From Lachnospiraceae bacterium UBA3826 (lineage in GTDB: Bacteria; Bacillota; Clostridia; Lachnospirales; Lachnospiraceae), in the NCBI GenBank assembly GCA_002393095.1, contig DGII01000032.1, forward strand, positions 1 to 21,389: a stretch of DNA of 21,389 nt, in the 5' to 3' direction. Each line of letters starts with the position of its first letter. The first letter of the stretch is position 1. Made by a program: the position numbers and the translations under genes. A model generated the notes under the pieces. It searched no databases, was not told the origin of the DNA, and was given only the letters and a program-made list of their open reading frames with translations. Positions 20,607-21,389 of the stretch are shown here, piece after piece.

Positions 20607-21389
20607 TTAGCTGTTGAATAACGGGGTAGACAGATATCTGTCTCCTGAGTCAGGCAGAAGCACTACGATATTCTTGCCTGCATTCTCGGGTCTTGCAGCA
20701 AGGATAGTACCTGCCTTAAGAGCGGCACCCGATGATATACCCACGAGTATTCCCTCACTTACCGCGAACGCCTTGCCCTCTGCGAATGCATCTTCATTCT
20801 CTATGGTTATGATCTCATCGTATATTGAAGTATTGAGTGTCTCAGGTACGAAGCCCGCGCCGATACCCTGTATCTTATGTGCACCTGCCTGTCCTGTAGA
20901 AAGGACAGCGCTTGTTGCTGGCTCTACAGCTACTATCTTCACATTAGGATTTTTCTCCTTAAGGTACTCACCAACACCTGTGATAGTACCGCCTGTACCT
21001 ACTCCGGCTACGAATATATCAACCTTACCGTCTGTCTGCTCCCAGATCTCCGGACCTGTGGTTGCTTTATGCACTGCGGGATTGGCAGGATTAACGAACT
21101 GTCCGAGTATTACTGAGCCCTCTATCTCATTCTTAAGCTCCTCAGCCTTGGCGATAGCGCCCTTCATTCCCTTGGCACCTTCCGTAAGCACAAGCTCCGC
21201 TCCGTATGCCTTAAGAAGATTGCGGCGCTCCACACTCATCGTATCGGGAAGGGTAAGGATCGCTCTGTATCCCTTGGCTGCGGCTACAGCTGCAAGTCCT
21301 ATACCGGTATTACCGCTGGTAGGCTCTATGATCGTTGCTCCGGGCTTAAGCTGCCCTTTCTTCTCCGCATCCTCTATCATTGCAAGAGC
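20607..21389 (-). CDS. cysK: Cysteine synthase, O-acetylserine sulfhydrylase (5' end outside window)
   Basis: The last 260 codons of a standard CysK; the gene enters from the right edge in frame with ALAMIEDAEKKG, so the PLP lysine lies just beyond the window. TSGNTGIGLA is the substrate-binding loop, VNPANPAVHKATTGPEIW the conserved middle, VGTGGTITGVGEYL the PLP phosphate loop, and ISSGAALKA and LPDSGDRYLSTPLF the C-terminus. It makes L-cysteine from O-acetylserine and sulfide in the cytosol. It is more conserved than the CysK-like protein at 15487 and is probably the housekeeping copy. A GC-rich hairpin and the tRNA-Cys-like element follow downstream on the same strand. Confidence 0.93.
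   Translation of the reverse strand, partial: ALAMIEDAEKKGQLKPGATIIEPTSGNTGIGLAAVAAAKGYRAILTLPDTMSVERRNLLKAYGAELVLTEGAKGMKGAIAKAEELKNEIEGSVILGQFVNPANPAVHKATTGPEIWEQTDGKVDIFVAGVGTGGTITGVGEYLKEKNPNVKIVAVEPATSAVLSTGQAGAHKIQGIGAGFVPETLNTSIYDEIITIENEDAFAEGKAFAVSEGILVGISSGAALKAGTILAARPENAGKNIVVLLPDSGDRYLSTPLFNS

Noticed and set aside
1..21389. CRISPR array, integrase, transposase, prophage or rRNA
   Set aside because: No spaced repeats, recombinase motifs, phage structural genes or rRNA sequence were seen.

Overview
The window reads as chromosome of a low-to-medium GC anaerobic Firmicute, most likely a Lachnospiraceae-type Clostridium. The grounds are strong AGGAGG ribosome sites, TTGACA/TATAAT promoters, the DUF134-SufC-SufB neighbourhood, a YugP-type zinc peptidase, ECF transporter parts and oxygen-sensitive Fe-S enzymes. 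All calls rest on reading motifs by eye; no database search was run.

Layout. 1-1,480 (minus): DUF134 regulator, sufC and the 5' end of sufB, behind a consensus promoter covered by two palindromes with a shared half-site. 1,530-6,815: housekeeping and small genes: zinc metallopeptidase, a free-standing 55-aa gene with its own promoter and terminator, a HAD phosphatase, a radical-SAM gene that has lost its middle, a nitroreductase, an ECF S-component and a PepT-like M20 peptidase. 6,886-19,566: the main feature, a divergent catabolic cluster. 19,567-20,606: a decayed stretch with a DUF4143 ATPase pseudogene, strong hairpins and an odd tRNA-Cys(GCA)-like element. 20,607-21,389: 3' part of an ordinary cysteine synthase (cysK).

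The catabolic cluster. From a 196-bp divergent promoter region at 16,474-16,669, one arm (plus) encodes a TauABC/SsuABC-like importer: lipoprotein, ATPase and permease. The other arm (minus) encodes a divergent CysK-like PLP enzyme; a five-subunit amino-acid dehydrogenase resembling HcnABC/opine oxidase/proline dehydrogenase, with the HcnB-type subunit split and an extra 2x[4Fe-4S] subunit; an ATC-hydrolase-family protein; a metal-dependent amidohydrolase; and a fused Fe-S serine/cysteine-lyase-like protein. An internal promoter then leads to a 49-aa membrane peptide ending in CGGCCK, a second ATC-hydrolase-family protein and a divergent pyrroline-5-carboxylate-reductase-like protein. ATC is 2-amino-thiazoline-4-carboxylate.

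My working hypothesis (inference) is that the cluster imports a five-membered cyclic, probably sulfur-containing, amino acid such as a thiazolidine or thiazoline carboxylate. It would oxidise the ring to a cyclic imine, open it with the ATC-hydrolase-like proteins, release the amino acid with the amidohydrolase, and eliminate it to pyruvate, ammonia and sulfide. A CysK-like enzyme at the head of the operon, plus cysK and a tRNA-Cys-like element nearby, fit a cysteine theme but do not prove it.
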